Source: UM-FILTER-39-64 sp964367055
Lineage (GTDB): Bacteria; Patescibacteriota; Minisyncoccia; UBA6257; UBA9933
Direction of reading: 5' to 3'
Assembly: GCA_964367055.1 (NCBI GenBank)
Contig: CAYIWD010000016.1
Location: 1 to 13,026 of the forward strand
DNA length: 13,026 nucleotides
Of the stretch, positions 1 to 5,884 are shown piece by piece (positions within the stretch are counted from its first letter, which is position 1; every line of letters begins with the position of its first letter). Below the pieces are notes generated by a model, which was given only the letters and a program-made list of their open reading frames with translations, ran no database searches and was not told the DNA's origin. Both the position numbers and the translations under genes were made by a program.

Positions 1-43
1 CCGACCGACCCCCGACCGCGGTCGGGGGACCATGCTCGGTCGG
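1..43. repeat. GC-rich nested palindrome
   Basis: Bases 9-28 are a perfect 20-bp palindrome (CCCCCGACCG and its complement). It sits inside an outer 8-bp stem, CCGACCGA at 1-8 pairing with TCGGTCGG at 36-43. The GC content is far above the AT-rich surroundings. All three plus-strand frames stay open across it, but nothing resembles a protein. It may be an intergenic repeat or the end structure of a transcript from the left; the window edge prevents deciding. Confidence 0.7.
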
Positions 44-133
44 CTGCGGGGTTTCGGAGATAAAGAAAATTCTCTTTTTCGCAAAAAGATTTTGTGTCTA
101 ATAATTTAGTTGTAAAATATACTAGCTTGGGTC

Positions 134-170
134 AAGAAGGTACAATCGATTGTACCTTCTTTATTTTTAT
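134..170 (+). terminator. 28-bp perfect palindrome with T-rich tail
   Basis: Bases 134-161 form a perfect self-complementary palindrome (left arm AAGAAGGTACAATC), followed on the plus strand by TATTTTTAT. A stem with a T-rich tail suits an intrinsic terminator for plus-strand transcription entering from the left, but the upstream gene lies outside the window. With no loop spacing in DNA it could also be a protein-binding dyad. Confidence 0.5.
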
Positions 171-178
171 AATTTAAT

Positions 179-217
179 CACTATGACATGTCATAGTGTT
201 GTGCTATAGCACAACAC
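179..217. repeat. Two overlapping perfect palindromes
   Basis: 179-198 is a 20-bp perfect palindrome (arm CACTATGACA). 196-217 is a 22-bp perfect palindrome (arm GTGTTGTGCTA). They share three bases and are unrelated in sequence. The second dyad covers the -35 hexamer and spacer of a promoter-like sequence at 199-227, the classic position of a repressor operator. No adjacent regulator gene is visible, so operator function is only inferred. Confidence 0.6.
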
Positions 218-227
218 CTAATATAAT
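199..227 (+). promoter_or_regulatory. Candidate promoter with operator-like dyad
   Basis: TTGTGC (199-204), a 17-nt spacer and a consensus TATAAT (222-227) make a plausible sigma70-type promoter reading right. The -35 match is poor (three of six). Initiation would be near 234, and the next stem-loop with a T-rich tail is at 270-300, so the transcript would be about 65 nt. An ATG at 231 opens a 10-codon frame that ends at a TAG, too short to claim as a gene. Confidence 0.3.
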
Positions 228-269
228 ACGATGGCTCATGCAATCATTCAAAAGAAAATCTAGAACCGC

Positions 270-300
270 AAAAGTGTCCAATTGATTGGACATTTTATTA
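270..300 (+). terminator. Hairpin with T-rich tail
   Basis: GTCCAAT and ATTGGAC are separated by TG. The stem extends outward to AAAA/TTTT with one bulged G, and ATTTTATTATT follows. It resembles an intrinsic terminator on the plus strand and would end a transcript from the promoter-like site at 199-227. Confidence 0.45.
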
Positions 301-370
301 TTAAAAGATTTTCTGCTTTATGGTTTATTGAAAAACATGCTGGCTACGGAAATTTTGTTTTCCAGTAACA

Positions 371-539
371 GCAAAAAATTCTTTTGAGTGAGTATCGCGG
401 AGAGCGTCTTAAAATTCAGCGAGCGAGTAGAAAATTTGCCGGGCGACCCCGAGCGAAGGCGAACAGGGTGGCAAATTTTCGTTATGAGCGAGCTGTAATT
501 TTGACGCTCGGAGCGTATGAGCGAGAAAGAATTTTGTGC
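371..539. repeat. Large hairpin element, copy 1
   Basis: A 169-nt imperfect inverted repeat between the palindrome cluster and the 3' end of ftsX. Outer stem: 371-384 with 526-539 (13 of 14 pairs). Inner stems in register: AGCGTC 403-408/503-508, AAAATT 411-416/497-502, CAGCGAGCGAG 417-427 with TGAGCGAGCTG 485-495, and GAAAATTTGCC 430-440 with GGCAAATTTTC 470-480. The tip carries GACCCCGAGCGA and GCGAACAGGGTGGC. The GCGAG-rich segment pairs only through tandem G.A mismatches. A second copy lies at 10592-10793. Both copies lie just past the stop codon of a minus-strand gene, so a role at transcript 3' ends is possible. A plus-strand 88-codon frame across it is not considered a gene. Confidence 0.8.
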
Positions 540-560
540 GAGAAAAGAAAATTTTCTGCT

Positions 561-1469
561 CTATATCCTCAAATATTTTCTCACCGCAATATACGAAGAA
601 ATCACTCCCAAGCCCACGCCGAAAAGCGCTTGATAGCCCAAGATAGTTAAAAGATTAGTTTTGAAATAAAGCCACAAATTCATTTCAGAGATAAAAATCT
701 GGATATAAGGAGAAACAAAATAAATAACCGGACTAATAATAACAATACTAAATATTCCTGCCAAAAGCCCATAAATTATTCCCTCAACTAAGTAAGGACC
801 TCTGATAAAAGAGTTGGAACCGCCAACCAGCCGCATCACGCCGATTTCTTCCCGACTGGAATAAATTGCGAGCCTTATAGTATTAAATGTCACAAGAATG
901 GCTATCAAAGTAAGGAATATTATTAGCAAAAATCCTCCTTTTTCAGCAGTATCAATCACCTTCCCCAATCTTTCAATGACAACGGCATTTTGCGCATAAG
1001 TGACTTTCTCAAACGAAGTTTTAAAATCCGCATTACCAAGATAATCAGCAATAATAGAATACTGCTTTGGGTCATTGGCTTTAATATCTAATGAAGCTAA
1101 AAGAGGGTTTTGCTGCAATTCTTCAATTGATTGGCTGATAGCCGGATCTCCAGCATGTCGCTCCTTAAAAATTACTAATGCTTGATCTCTAGAAATATAT
1201 TCAACACTTTTAACTTCAGCCAAACTCTCCAAAGATTTTTGTATCTTTAAAATATCGTCTTCTGGGGCATCGGCTTTAAAATAAACGCTAATGTCTATTT
1301 TACTCTTCAAAACATCTAAGGCACCATTAGTTAAAACATTAAAAATTATTAACCCTTCAAAAACCAATAAAGCAAGAACAATAATTGAAAGAGTGGCGGT
1401 CGATAACCAGCCATTTCGCCAAAAACCCAAGAAACCATATTTAATTATTCTGAATAATGTAGTAAGCAT
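561..1469 (-). CDS. ftsX: Cell-division ABC transporter permease FtsX
   Basis: FtsX is the membrane subunit of the FtsEX complex, which uses FtsE ATP hydrolysis to control peptidoglycan hydrolases at the septum. The 302-residue product has the family layout: a short cytoplasmic N-terminus, TM1 at about 22-46, an extracytoplasmic domain at about 50-170 with the motif SVYFKADA, then three C-terminal helices at about 178-200, 228-253 and 275-295. The segment SSREEIGVMRLVGGSNSFIRGPYLVEG between TM2 and TM3 is the conserved FtsX/MacB coupling region. It starts 15 nt after ftsE and is co-oriented with ftsE and prfB. The stop codon lies about 20 nt from the large hairpin at 371-539. Length and topology are normal. 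Confidence 0.95.
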   Translation of the reverse strand: MLTTLFRIIKYGFLGFWRNGWLSTATLSIIVLALLVFEGLIIFNVLTNGALDVLKSKIDISVYFKADAPEDDILKIQKSLESLAEVKSVEYISRDQALVIFKERHAGDPAISQSIEELQQNPLLASLDIKANDPKQYSIIADYLGNADFKTSFEKVTYAQNAVVIERLGKVIDTAEKGGFLLIIFLTLIAILVTFNTIRLAIYSSREEIGVMRLVGGSNSFIRGPYLVEGIIYGLLAGIFSIVIISPVIYFVSPYIQIFISEMNLWLYFKTNLLTILGYQALFGVGLGVISSYIAVRKYLRI

Positions 1470-1484
1470 TTTGTACTTTGAAAC

Positions 1485-2177
1485 TTATACTAAAGCATAC
1501 TTTCCTCTTTGTTCATCTCGAATAATTCGACCCATATCCATTAAAATTACCCGTTGATTAAGCGAATTGACAATGTCTTTGTTGTGCGTAGCTAGCATTA
1601 CCGTTGTTCCCAACTCATTTATTTTCAAAAGCAACCTGATAATTTCTGAAGTATTAATTGGGTCAAGATTGCCAGTCGGTTCATCAGCCACAATTACATC
1701 TGGATGATTTATCATTGCTCGAGCAATCGCCACTCTTTGCTTTTCGCCGCCGGAAAGTTCGCGGGGAAAATTAGACATTTTATCTTTTAAACCAACCATT
1801 TCCATAGCTTGCGGCACGAATTCTTCAATATCGGACTGCAAGCGACCCGCCACTTCCAAAGCAAAAGCGACATTTTCATAAGCGGTTTTATTAGGCAAAA
1901 GTCGGAAATCCTGAAAAATAACGCCGATGTGTCGGCGTAACTGCGGTAATTCGCTATGCTTTAACTTATTAACATCATAGGATTGAAAAATTACCCTGCC
2001 CTTAGAGGCTTTTTCTTCGCCGATTAATAATTTTATAATGGTTGATTTGCCAGCGCCGGATTTTCCTACAAGCGAGACAAATTCTTTCGGATTAATAGTG
2101 AAACTAACATCTTCTAGGGCCGCTAATTGACTGCCATTGCCGTTATAAATCTTAGAAACATTTTGAAAAATAATCAT
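1485..2177 (-). CDS. ftsE: Cell-division ATP-binding protein FtsE
   Basis: FtsE is the cytoplasmic ATPase of FtsEX. The 230-residue protein carries Walker A GKSGAGKST at 38-46, a Q-loop Gln near 89, the ABC signature LSGGE at 141-145, Walker B VIVADEP at 161-167 with the following TGNLD D-loop, and the switch His in LATHNKD near 197. The sequence order and the FQDFRLLPNKTAYENVAFALEV segment are typical of FtsE rather than of other ABC ATPases. It starts 11 nt after the prfB stop and ends 15 nt before ftsX, so the three genes should be cotranscribed. The ribosome-binding site is weak; a GAGGT lies more than 15 nt upstream, overlapping the end of prfB. Confidence 0.95.
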   Translation of the reverse strand: MIIFQNVSKIYNGNGSQLAALEDVSFTINPKEFVSLVGKSGAGKSTIIKLLIGEEKASKGRVIFQSYDVNKLKHSELPQLRRHIGVIFQDFRLLPNKTAYENVAFALEVAGRLQSDIEEFVPQAMEMVGLKDKMSNFPRELSGGEKQRVAIARAMINHPDVIVADEPTGNLDPINTSEIIRLLLKINELGTTVMLATHNKDIVNSLNQRVILMDMGRIIRDEQRGKYALV

Positions 2178-2188
2178 GTGCTTATTTA

Positions 2189-3239
2189 TTATACCTCACT
2201 ACCTACAAACATATCAAGTTCGCCATTTAAAACTTTCTCTACTTGGCTCGTTTCTAACCCTGTTCTGTGGTCTTTTACTAATTGATATGGCTGAAGCACA
2301 TAAGAACGAATCTGGCTTCCCCAAACTGGCTTTACTTTAACGCGGAGTTTATCCAATTCTTTAATTTCGCTACGTTCCATTAATTTAAATAATTTCGCTT
2401 GAAGTATTTTCATTGCCCGCTCACGATTTTGCGTTTGCGAACGCTCAACTTGGCAACCAGCTGAAATCCCAGTGGGAAGATGAACAATTCTAACCGCCGT
2501 TTCCACCTTATTAACATTTTGGCCGCCCGGGCCTGATGAACGGAAAAATTCTACTTTTAGATCCGATTCAGGAATTTTTAATTCTTCTTCTTTAATATCT
2601 TTTAAATCCGGCATCACTTCTACTAAAGCAAAAGAAGTGTGTCTTTTTTTCTCTTGCGAAAAAGGCGAAATTCTTACCAAACGATGAACTCCCGCTTCTT
2701 TTTTTAAATAACCATAAGCATAATCCCCTTTCGCTTCAAAAGTAATGTCTTTAATGGGCCTGCGCCCTGTCTTTGATTGAAAATCAGCCAGGCTTTCATC
2801 AATAACTTTTATTTTCCAACCACGCTTCTCGCAGAATTTACAATACATCCCATAAAGCATTCCTGCCCAATCTTCAGCGTCTTGACCGCCTGCGCCAGCG
2901 TAAATTGAAATAATCGCTGATTGTTTGTCATATTTTCCGGTAAACAATCGCTCTATTTCCAATTGGCGAAGCTTATTTTCAATTAATTCTACTTTATTTT
3001 CTTCCGCTTCTTTTAATAATTTTTCAATCTCATCAAGCTTCTTGATTAAATCATTCAACTCGCCTGTTTCTTTAATTTTCGCGTCGGCAATTTCTCTATT
3101 CTTCCACAAATCCGGGTCAGACATCTCAAATTCTAATTCTTTTAATCGATTTCTCTTTGTTTCTATGTCAAAGCCGCCCGGATAAACGCCGGGCTCGCTC
3201 TTTTAAATCAGTTAATTTTTCTTCAAAAATTTCTTTCAT
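2189..3239 (-). CDS. prfB: Peptide chain release factor 2, programmed +1 frameshift
   Basis: RF2 ends translation at UGA and UAA. The gene is in two frames. The first 23 codons start at ATG 3237-3239 and end CTT-TGA-C (CTT 3171-3173, in-frame TGA 3168-3170). Skipping one T enters the long frame at GAC 3167-3169, reading DIETKRNRLKELEFE and then MSDPDLW, which matches the usual RF2 join L/DxxxKxxRLxELE. The product is 349 residues. It has the codon-reading motif SPF at about 191-193 and the catalytic GGQ at about 238-240, within SSGPGGQNVNK. The shift gives autoregulation: low RF2 slows decoding at the TGA and favours shifting. A 6-bp hairpin ends 2 nt before the CTT. Annotation from ATG 3122-3124 alone would lose 38 residues. 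Confidence 0.96.
3167..3194 (-). promoter_or_regulatory. RF2 frameshift site with upstream stem-loop
   Basis: On the minus strand the order is GCCCGG (3189-3194), a 7-nt loop, CCGGGC (3176-3181), GG, then the slippery CTT-TGA-C. The CTTTGAC heptamer is the canonical RF2 site. The usual AGGGGG-type Shine-Dalgarno stimulator is replaced by GGGCGG, part of which lies in the hairpin arm. The hairpin may act as the stimulator or may control access to the GG-rich segment; this part is inference. Confidence 0.85.
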
Positions 3240-3244
3240 TTTTA

Positions 3245-3940
3245 TTAACAAAACTTCTCAATAACTTTTTCCGCATTCAAAATATCTCCAGGATAGCCCA
3301 AGGGCTGCCAGAAATTCGCTTTTTCCACTTTTATCTTATAATCTTTCGCCATTGTCGCGAGTGTCTGGGGCAAGCCGAATTCTTTTTCTAAAATTTGCGT
3401 TGTTTTTTTCACTAATTCATAGTCAAAAAATTTGTTATTTAATAAATAAGCGCCAGTATTAACCAAATTACCGTGATTTTCTTTCGGCGCTTCAATAATT
3501 TCTAAAAGACAGCCATTATCATCTATTTTGAGAACGCCGAAACGACCGGAATTTTCAACTTCTTTAGCTAAAATAGCAGGCGGCTCATTAGCTATAAATT
3601 TTTCTAAATCAGATTTAGAATACAAATCATCACCATTTAAAACCAAAAATTTATCTTGTAAAAATTCTTTGGCGCAAAGGAGCGCTCCGGCGCTGCCGTT
3701 TAAATTCTCCTGCACCACGTATTTTATTTTTTTGCCTTTATATTCATCACCAAAATACGATTTAATCAAATCGCTTTTATAGCCGATGATAAAAATTATC
3801 TCATCAATTTCTTCTGGTAAATTATTTAAAGTATATTCCAGAATCGGCTTGCCGTTGACTTTAAGCATTGGCTTGGGCGTATCATTCGTTAAATCGCCCA
3901 TTCTCACGCCGCGACCAGCCGCTAAAATAACACACTGCAT
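3245..3940 (-). CDS. Sugar-phosphate nucleotidyltransferase
   Basis: A 231-residue member of the NTP-transferase superfamily (RmlA/GlmU N-domain/ManC-like), joining a sugar 1-phosphate to an NTP to give a nucleotide sugar. Visible motifs: the nucleotide-binding LAAGRGVRM at 6-14, TPKPMLKVNGKPILEY at about 21-36 with the conserved Lys, and metal-binding GDD at 103-105. NTGAYLL near 160 is the family's sugar-site segment. The length fits a stand-alone catalytic domain with no acetyltransferase extension. The start overlaps the galU stop by one base (TAATG), suggesting translational coupling. The sugar and base specificity cannot be read from the sequence; glucose- or mannose-1-phosphate substrates are both plausible. 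Confidence 0.88.
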   Translation of the reverse strand: MQCVILAAGRGVRMGDLTNDTPKPMLKVNGKPILEYTLNNLPEEIDEIIFIIGYKSDLIKSYFGDEYKGKKIKYVVQENLNGSAGALLCAKEFLQDKFLVLNGDDLYSKSDLEKFIANEPPAILAKEVENSGRFGVLKIDDNGCLLEIIEAPKENHGNLVNTGAYLLNNKFFDYELVKKTTQILEKEFGLPQTLATMAKDYKIKVEKANFWQPLGYPGDILNAEKVIEKFC

Positions 3941-4830
3941 TAGAGTTTAAGACTTTTTAAGTAATCCCTGAACTCGCCATTAAATTCGGGATGGCGTAAA
4001 GCAAATTCAACCACGGTTTTTAAATATTCCAGTTTATTACCAGTATCGTAGTATTTAGAATTTTTAATTTCGCAAGCATAAACCGGATAGCCGGTTTTAA
4101 TTAATTCATTAATCGCATCAACCAGCCATATTTCTCCGTCTTTACCCGGTTTTAAATTCCTAATAATTCCAAAAATCTCTGGCGGCAAAATATAAGCGCC
4201 GTGAGTGGCTAAATTTGAAGGCGCATCTTGAGGTAATGGCTTTTCCACAATTTTTTTAATTTTGGAAACGCCGTCTTCAATTGGTTCTAAATCAGCGATA
4301 CCATAACGCGACAAACTATCTTTGCTTTCAATTCTGACTCCGGAAATAACCGCTCCTTTGTATTTTTCATAAACATCAAGCATTTGTTTTAATCTTGGCG
4401 GTTCGGCATAAATAAATTCATCGCCCCAAAGAACGACAAACGGTTCGTTATCTATAACCGACTCAGCCGAAAGAATGGGAATAGCATTGCCATAACGCGA
4501 ACCTTTTTGCCTAATGTAGATAAAATTGGCTAACTCGGCGATTCTTTTTATTTCTTTTAATTCTTTTTCCTTGCCTTTTTCAGCTAAAACTTTTTCCAAT
4601 TCTGGCGAGCGGTCAAAGTGATCTTCAATTGCTCTTTTCTGCCAACTGGTAATAACAATTATATCTTTTATGCCTGAGGCAACCGCTTCTTCAACCACAT
4701 ATTGAATAATCGGCTTATCAACCACCGGCAGCATTTCTTTGGGCTGGGCTTTAGTCGCTGGCAGAAATCTTGTTCCTAAACCAGCGGCTGGAATTATTGC
4801 TTTGGTAATCATATTGCTTTTAATTATCAT
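3940..4830 (-). CDS. galU: UTP--glucose-1-phosphate uridylyltransferase
   Basis: GalU makes UDP-glucose from UTP and glucose 1-phosphate for surface glycan synthesis. The 296-residue protein shows AAGLGTRFLPATKA at 15-28, the PKEMLP Lys at 31, DKPIIQYVVEEA after it, the metal-binding WGDE at 135-138, and NLATHGAYILP with GKDGEIWLVDAI in the C-terminal half, all in GalU order. Start choice: ATG at 4830 has an AAGG about 10 nt upstream. A second ATG six codons in (4812) gives an equally good N-terminus and cannot be excluded. The gene begins 20 nt after a tRNA remnant and is the first protein gene of the galU-nucleotidyltransferase-prfB-ftsEX run. Confidence 0.93.
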   Translation of the reverse strand: MIIKSNMITKAIIPAAGLGTRFLPATKAQPKEMLPVVDKPIIQYVVEEAVASGIKDIIVITSWQKRAIEDHFDRSPELEKVLAEKGKEKELKEIKRIAELANFIYIRQKGSRYGNAIPILSAESVIDNEPFVVLWGDEFIYAEPPRLKQMLDVYEKYKGAVISGVRIESKDSLSRYGIADLEPIEDGVSKIKKIVEKPLPQDAPSNLATHGAYILPPEIFGIIRNLKPGKDGEIWLVDAINELIKTGYPVYACEIKNSKYYDTGNKLEYLKTVVEFALRHPEFNGEFRDYLKSLKL

Positions 4831-4850
4831 TTAAAAATCGCCTTAATATG

Positions 4851-4886
4851 AGCCGAAGGTGGGAATCGAACCCACATTCCTACTTT
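4851..4886 (-). pseudogene. Truncated tRNA (T-arm and acceptor 3' half)
   Basis: On the minus strand this reads as a complete T-arm (GTGGG-TTCGATT-CCCAC, 4859-4875) followed by an acceptor 3' strand CTTCGGC (4852-4858) and a discriminator base. The matching 5' acceptor strand GCCGAAG is not found upstream. Where the anticodon and D-arms should be, the sequence runs into ACCTGCCCGCCA (4887-4898, plus strand), a 12-nt motif also present at 4995-5006. A deletion or repeat insertion has apparently removed the 5' half. The original identity cannot be determined. Confidence 0.6.
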
Positions 4887-4913
4887 ACCTGCCCGCCAAA
4901 GCCTGAGCCGATG

Positions 4914-4985
4914 AGCCGGAGGCGAGATTCGAACTCGCGACTTGCTGTTTACGAAACAGCTACTCTACCACTGAGTTACTCCGGC
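4914..4985 (-). tRNA. tRNA-Thr (CGU anticodon)
   Basis: The cloverleaf closes fully on the minus strand: acceptor GCCGGAG/CTCCGGC, D-arm ACTC-AGTGGTA-GAGT, anticodon arm GCTGT-TTCGTAA-ACAGC with anticodon CGT, 5-nt variable loop AAGTC, and T-arm GCGAG-TTCGAAT-CTCGC. It is 71 nt plus a discriminator U at 4914. CCA is not encoded, since CAT follows. The decoded codon is ACG (Thr). A promoter candidate lies at 5077-5106, and a GC-rich hairpin lies between promoter and tRNA. Confidence 0.95.
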
Positions 4986-4994
4986 GAATTGGCG

Positions 4995-5050
4995 ACCTGC
5001 CCGCCAGCGAGTTCGCTCGCAGACGAAGTCAGGCGGGTGGCAGGCGGGCG
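4995..5050. repeat. GC-rich hairpin repeat in the tRNA leader
   Basis: CCTGCCCGCC (4996-5005) can pair with GGCGGG and CAGG near 5031-5045 across a 3-nt bulge. Inside is a small perfect stem, AGCGA-GT-TCGCT. The motif ACCTGCCCGCCA recurs at 4887-4898, inside the broken tRNA, so two copies flank tRNA-Thr. It looks like a dispersed palindromic repeat and would lie in the 5' leader of the tRNA transcript. Confidence 0.65.
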
Positions 5051-5076
5051 AAAGTAGTGTCCTTATCAACATTTAT

Positions 5077-5106
5077 AATATAGCAAATTTTCAAACAAAA
5101 ATCCAA
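5077..5106 (-). promoter_or_regulatory. Candidate promoter for the tRNA-Thr/galU run
   Basis: On the minus strand TTGGAT (5101-5106), an 18-nt spacer and TATATT (5077-5082) give a reasonable sigma70-type promoter, with initiation expected near 5070. It lies between the transposase gene and tRNA-Thr in a short AT-rich stretch, and is the only obvious promoter upstream of the tRNA and galU genes. Confidence 0.45.
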
Positions 5107-5112
5107 ATTTCT

Positions 5113-5141
5113 AATCTAAGGACGTCTGACGTCCTTAGATT
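5113..5141. repeat. REP-like palindrome after the transposase gene
   Basis: A perfect inverted repeat of two 14-nt arms (AATCTAAGGACGTC) around one central T at 5127. It directly abuts the stop codon of the transposase gene at 5142. The same core, GACGTC-W-GACGTC, occurs upstream of the gene (5854-5880), degenerately inside it (5654-5678), and in ychF (12278-12298). It could also act as a weak terminator. Confidence 0.85.
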
Positions 5142-5825
5142 TTATTCAAACATTAAATTACCCATATCTTCCAACGATAATTCTTTCAACCATTTTACAA
5201 TACTGCGTTTATACTGTTCAGGACCCTTAAAAAAATTCAACAGAAAATCTCTTTGAGTAACTGACGGGAAGTTTTTTTCGCCGGCATAATCAAGATGACT
5301 ACTCCAGCGATATGTATCAAGAAAATTCATCGCTTTTTTGAAATTACTTAATTTTCGCTCTCTCCATTCACGAGCTATTAAATCGAGAGGATTGAGATGA
5401 ATATAATACGGCAAGTGAATAAAATGTGCCTCATCTTCTATTATAATCTTTTTATATCTGCTTTCAAATAACGCGCCTTTTCGTTTATATTTTTCATTAA
5501 AATATCTGGCATATCCGCCATTAAACTTTTTCATAAAAAGCGGGATGCCGTTTTCTATAACAGCGGACAAAAGTAAATGATAATGATTGGGCATCAGGCA
5601 GAACGCATGGACTTTTACTAACAACTTCCTTCCCTTTTTCTCGCCAAGTCTATTATAAAGACGTCTGACATCCTTATATTCTTTTCGGAAAAAATAAGTT
5701 AAATTATTAACAGGCGCTACATCGTTAAATTCAAATAAATCATGAATGCCCCGAAAATAATCTTCCTCATCCAAGAATATTTTTCTCTTATCAACCCCTC
5801 GACTAAGAACATGATAAAGAGTCAT
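5142..5825 (-). CDS. REP-associated tyrosine (Y1/HUH) transposase
   Basis: A TnpA_REP-type single-domain transposase that cuts and joins single-stranded DNA through a tyrosine and is associated with palindromic REP repeats. From ATG 5825 the product is 227 residues. The N-terminus LYHVLSRGVDKRKIF matches the family opening. The metal-binding HUH-type motif reads PNHYHLLL. The tyrosine candidates lie just after it in GGYARYFNEKY, followed by GALFESRYK and YIHLNPL, both typical of this family. A longer frame from ATG 5855 would add ten residues encoded by the flanking repeat and is rejected. It appears intact. Palindromes abut both ends, and a decayed palindrome lies in frame at KDVRRLY. Confidence 0.9.
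   Translation of the reverse strand: MTLYHVLSRGVDKRKIFLDEEDYFRGIHDLFEFNDVAPVNNLTYFFRKEYKDVRRLYNRLGEKKGRKLLVKVHAFCLMPNHYHLLLSAVIENGIPLFMKKFNGGYARYFNEKYKRKGALFESRYKKIIIEDEAHFIHLPYYIHLNPLDLIAREWRERKLSNFKKAMNFLDTYRWSSHLDYAGEKNFPSVTQRDFLLNFFKGPEQYKRSIVKWLKELSLEDMGNLMFE
5654..5678. repeat. Degenerate REP-like palindrome inside the transposase gene
   Basis: Centred on T5666, 12-nt arms pair with two mismatches and share the core GACGTC-T-GACATC with the flanking palindromes. On the minus strand it encodes YKDVRRLY, in a region between the family's conserved blocks. It is either a copy that entered the gene and decayed, or chance similarity preserved by the coding frame. Confidence 0.55.
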
Positions 5826-5839
5826 TGAAATAATATAGA

Positions 5840-5884
5840 AATAATATAAGGACATATAAGGACGTCAGACGTCCTTATATTATT
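5840..5884. repeat. REP-like palindromes before the transposase gene
   Basis: A perfect inverted repeat at 5854-5880 (13-nt arms ending in GACGTC, central A5867) shares its core with 5113-5141. A second, overlapping pairing is possible: 5840-5853 (AATAATATAAGGAC) with 5871-5884, since the short unit ATATAAGGAC is duplicated. The right end touches the stop codon of the ATPase gene at 5884, so the structure could also form at that transcript's 3' end. Confidence 0.85.

Noticed and set aside
134..300. CRISPR-like array
   Set aside because: The palindromes differ in sequence and spacing; there are no repeated units with spacers and no cas genes.
384..650. Plus-strand 88-codon open frame
   Set aside because: It runs through the hairpin element and antisense over the 3' end of ftsX; the Arg/Glu-rich translation merely reflects GAGCGAG repeats.
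1291..1557. Antisense open frames inside core genes (for example 1291-1557, 6614-7084, 12645-12938)
   Set aside because: They overlap well-supported genes on the other strand and show no recognisable motifs.
2189..3124. prfB as a single-frame 311-residue gene
   Set aside because: The upstream frame and CTTTGAC site rebuild the missing N-terminus exactly at the RF2 family junction.
3167..3170. UGA recoded as glycine (Gracilibacteria/Absconditabacteria code)
   Set aside because: An SPF-type RF2 with an autoregulatory UGA is present, and the genes need no UGA sense codons.
4848..5057. Plus-strand 69-codon open frame
   Set aside because: It is antisense to tRNA-Thr, the tRNA remnant and the GC-rich hairpin; such frames are typical artefacts over tRNA genes.
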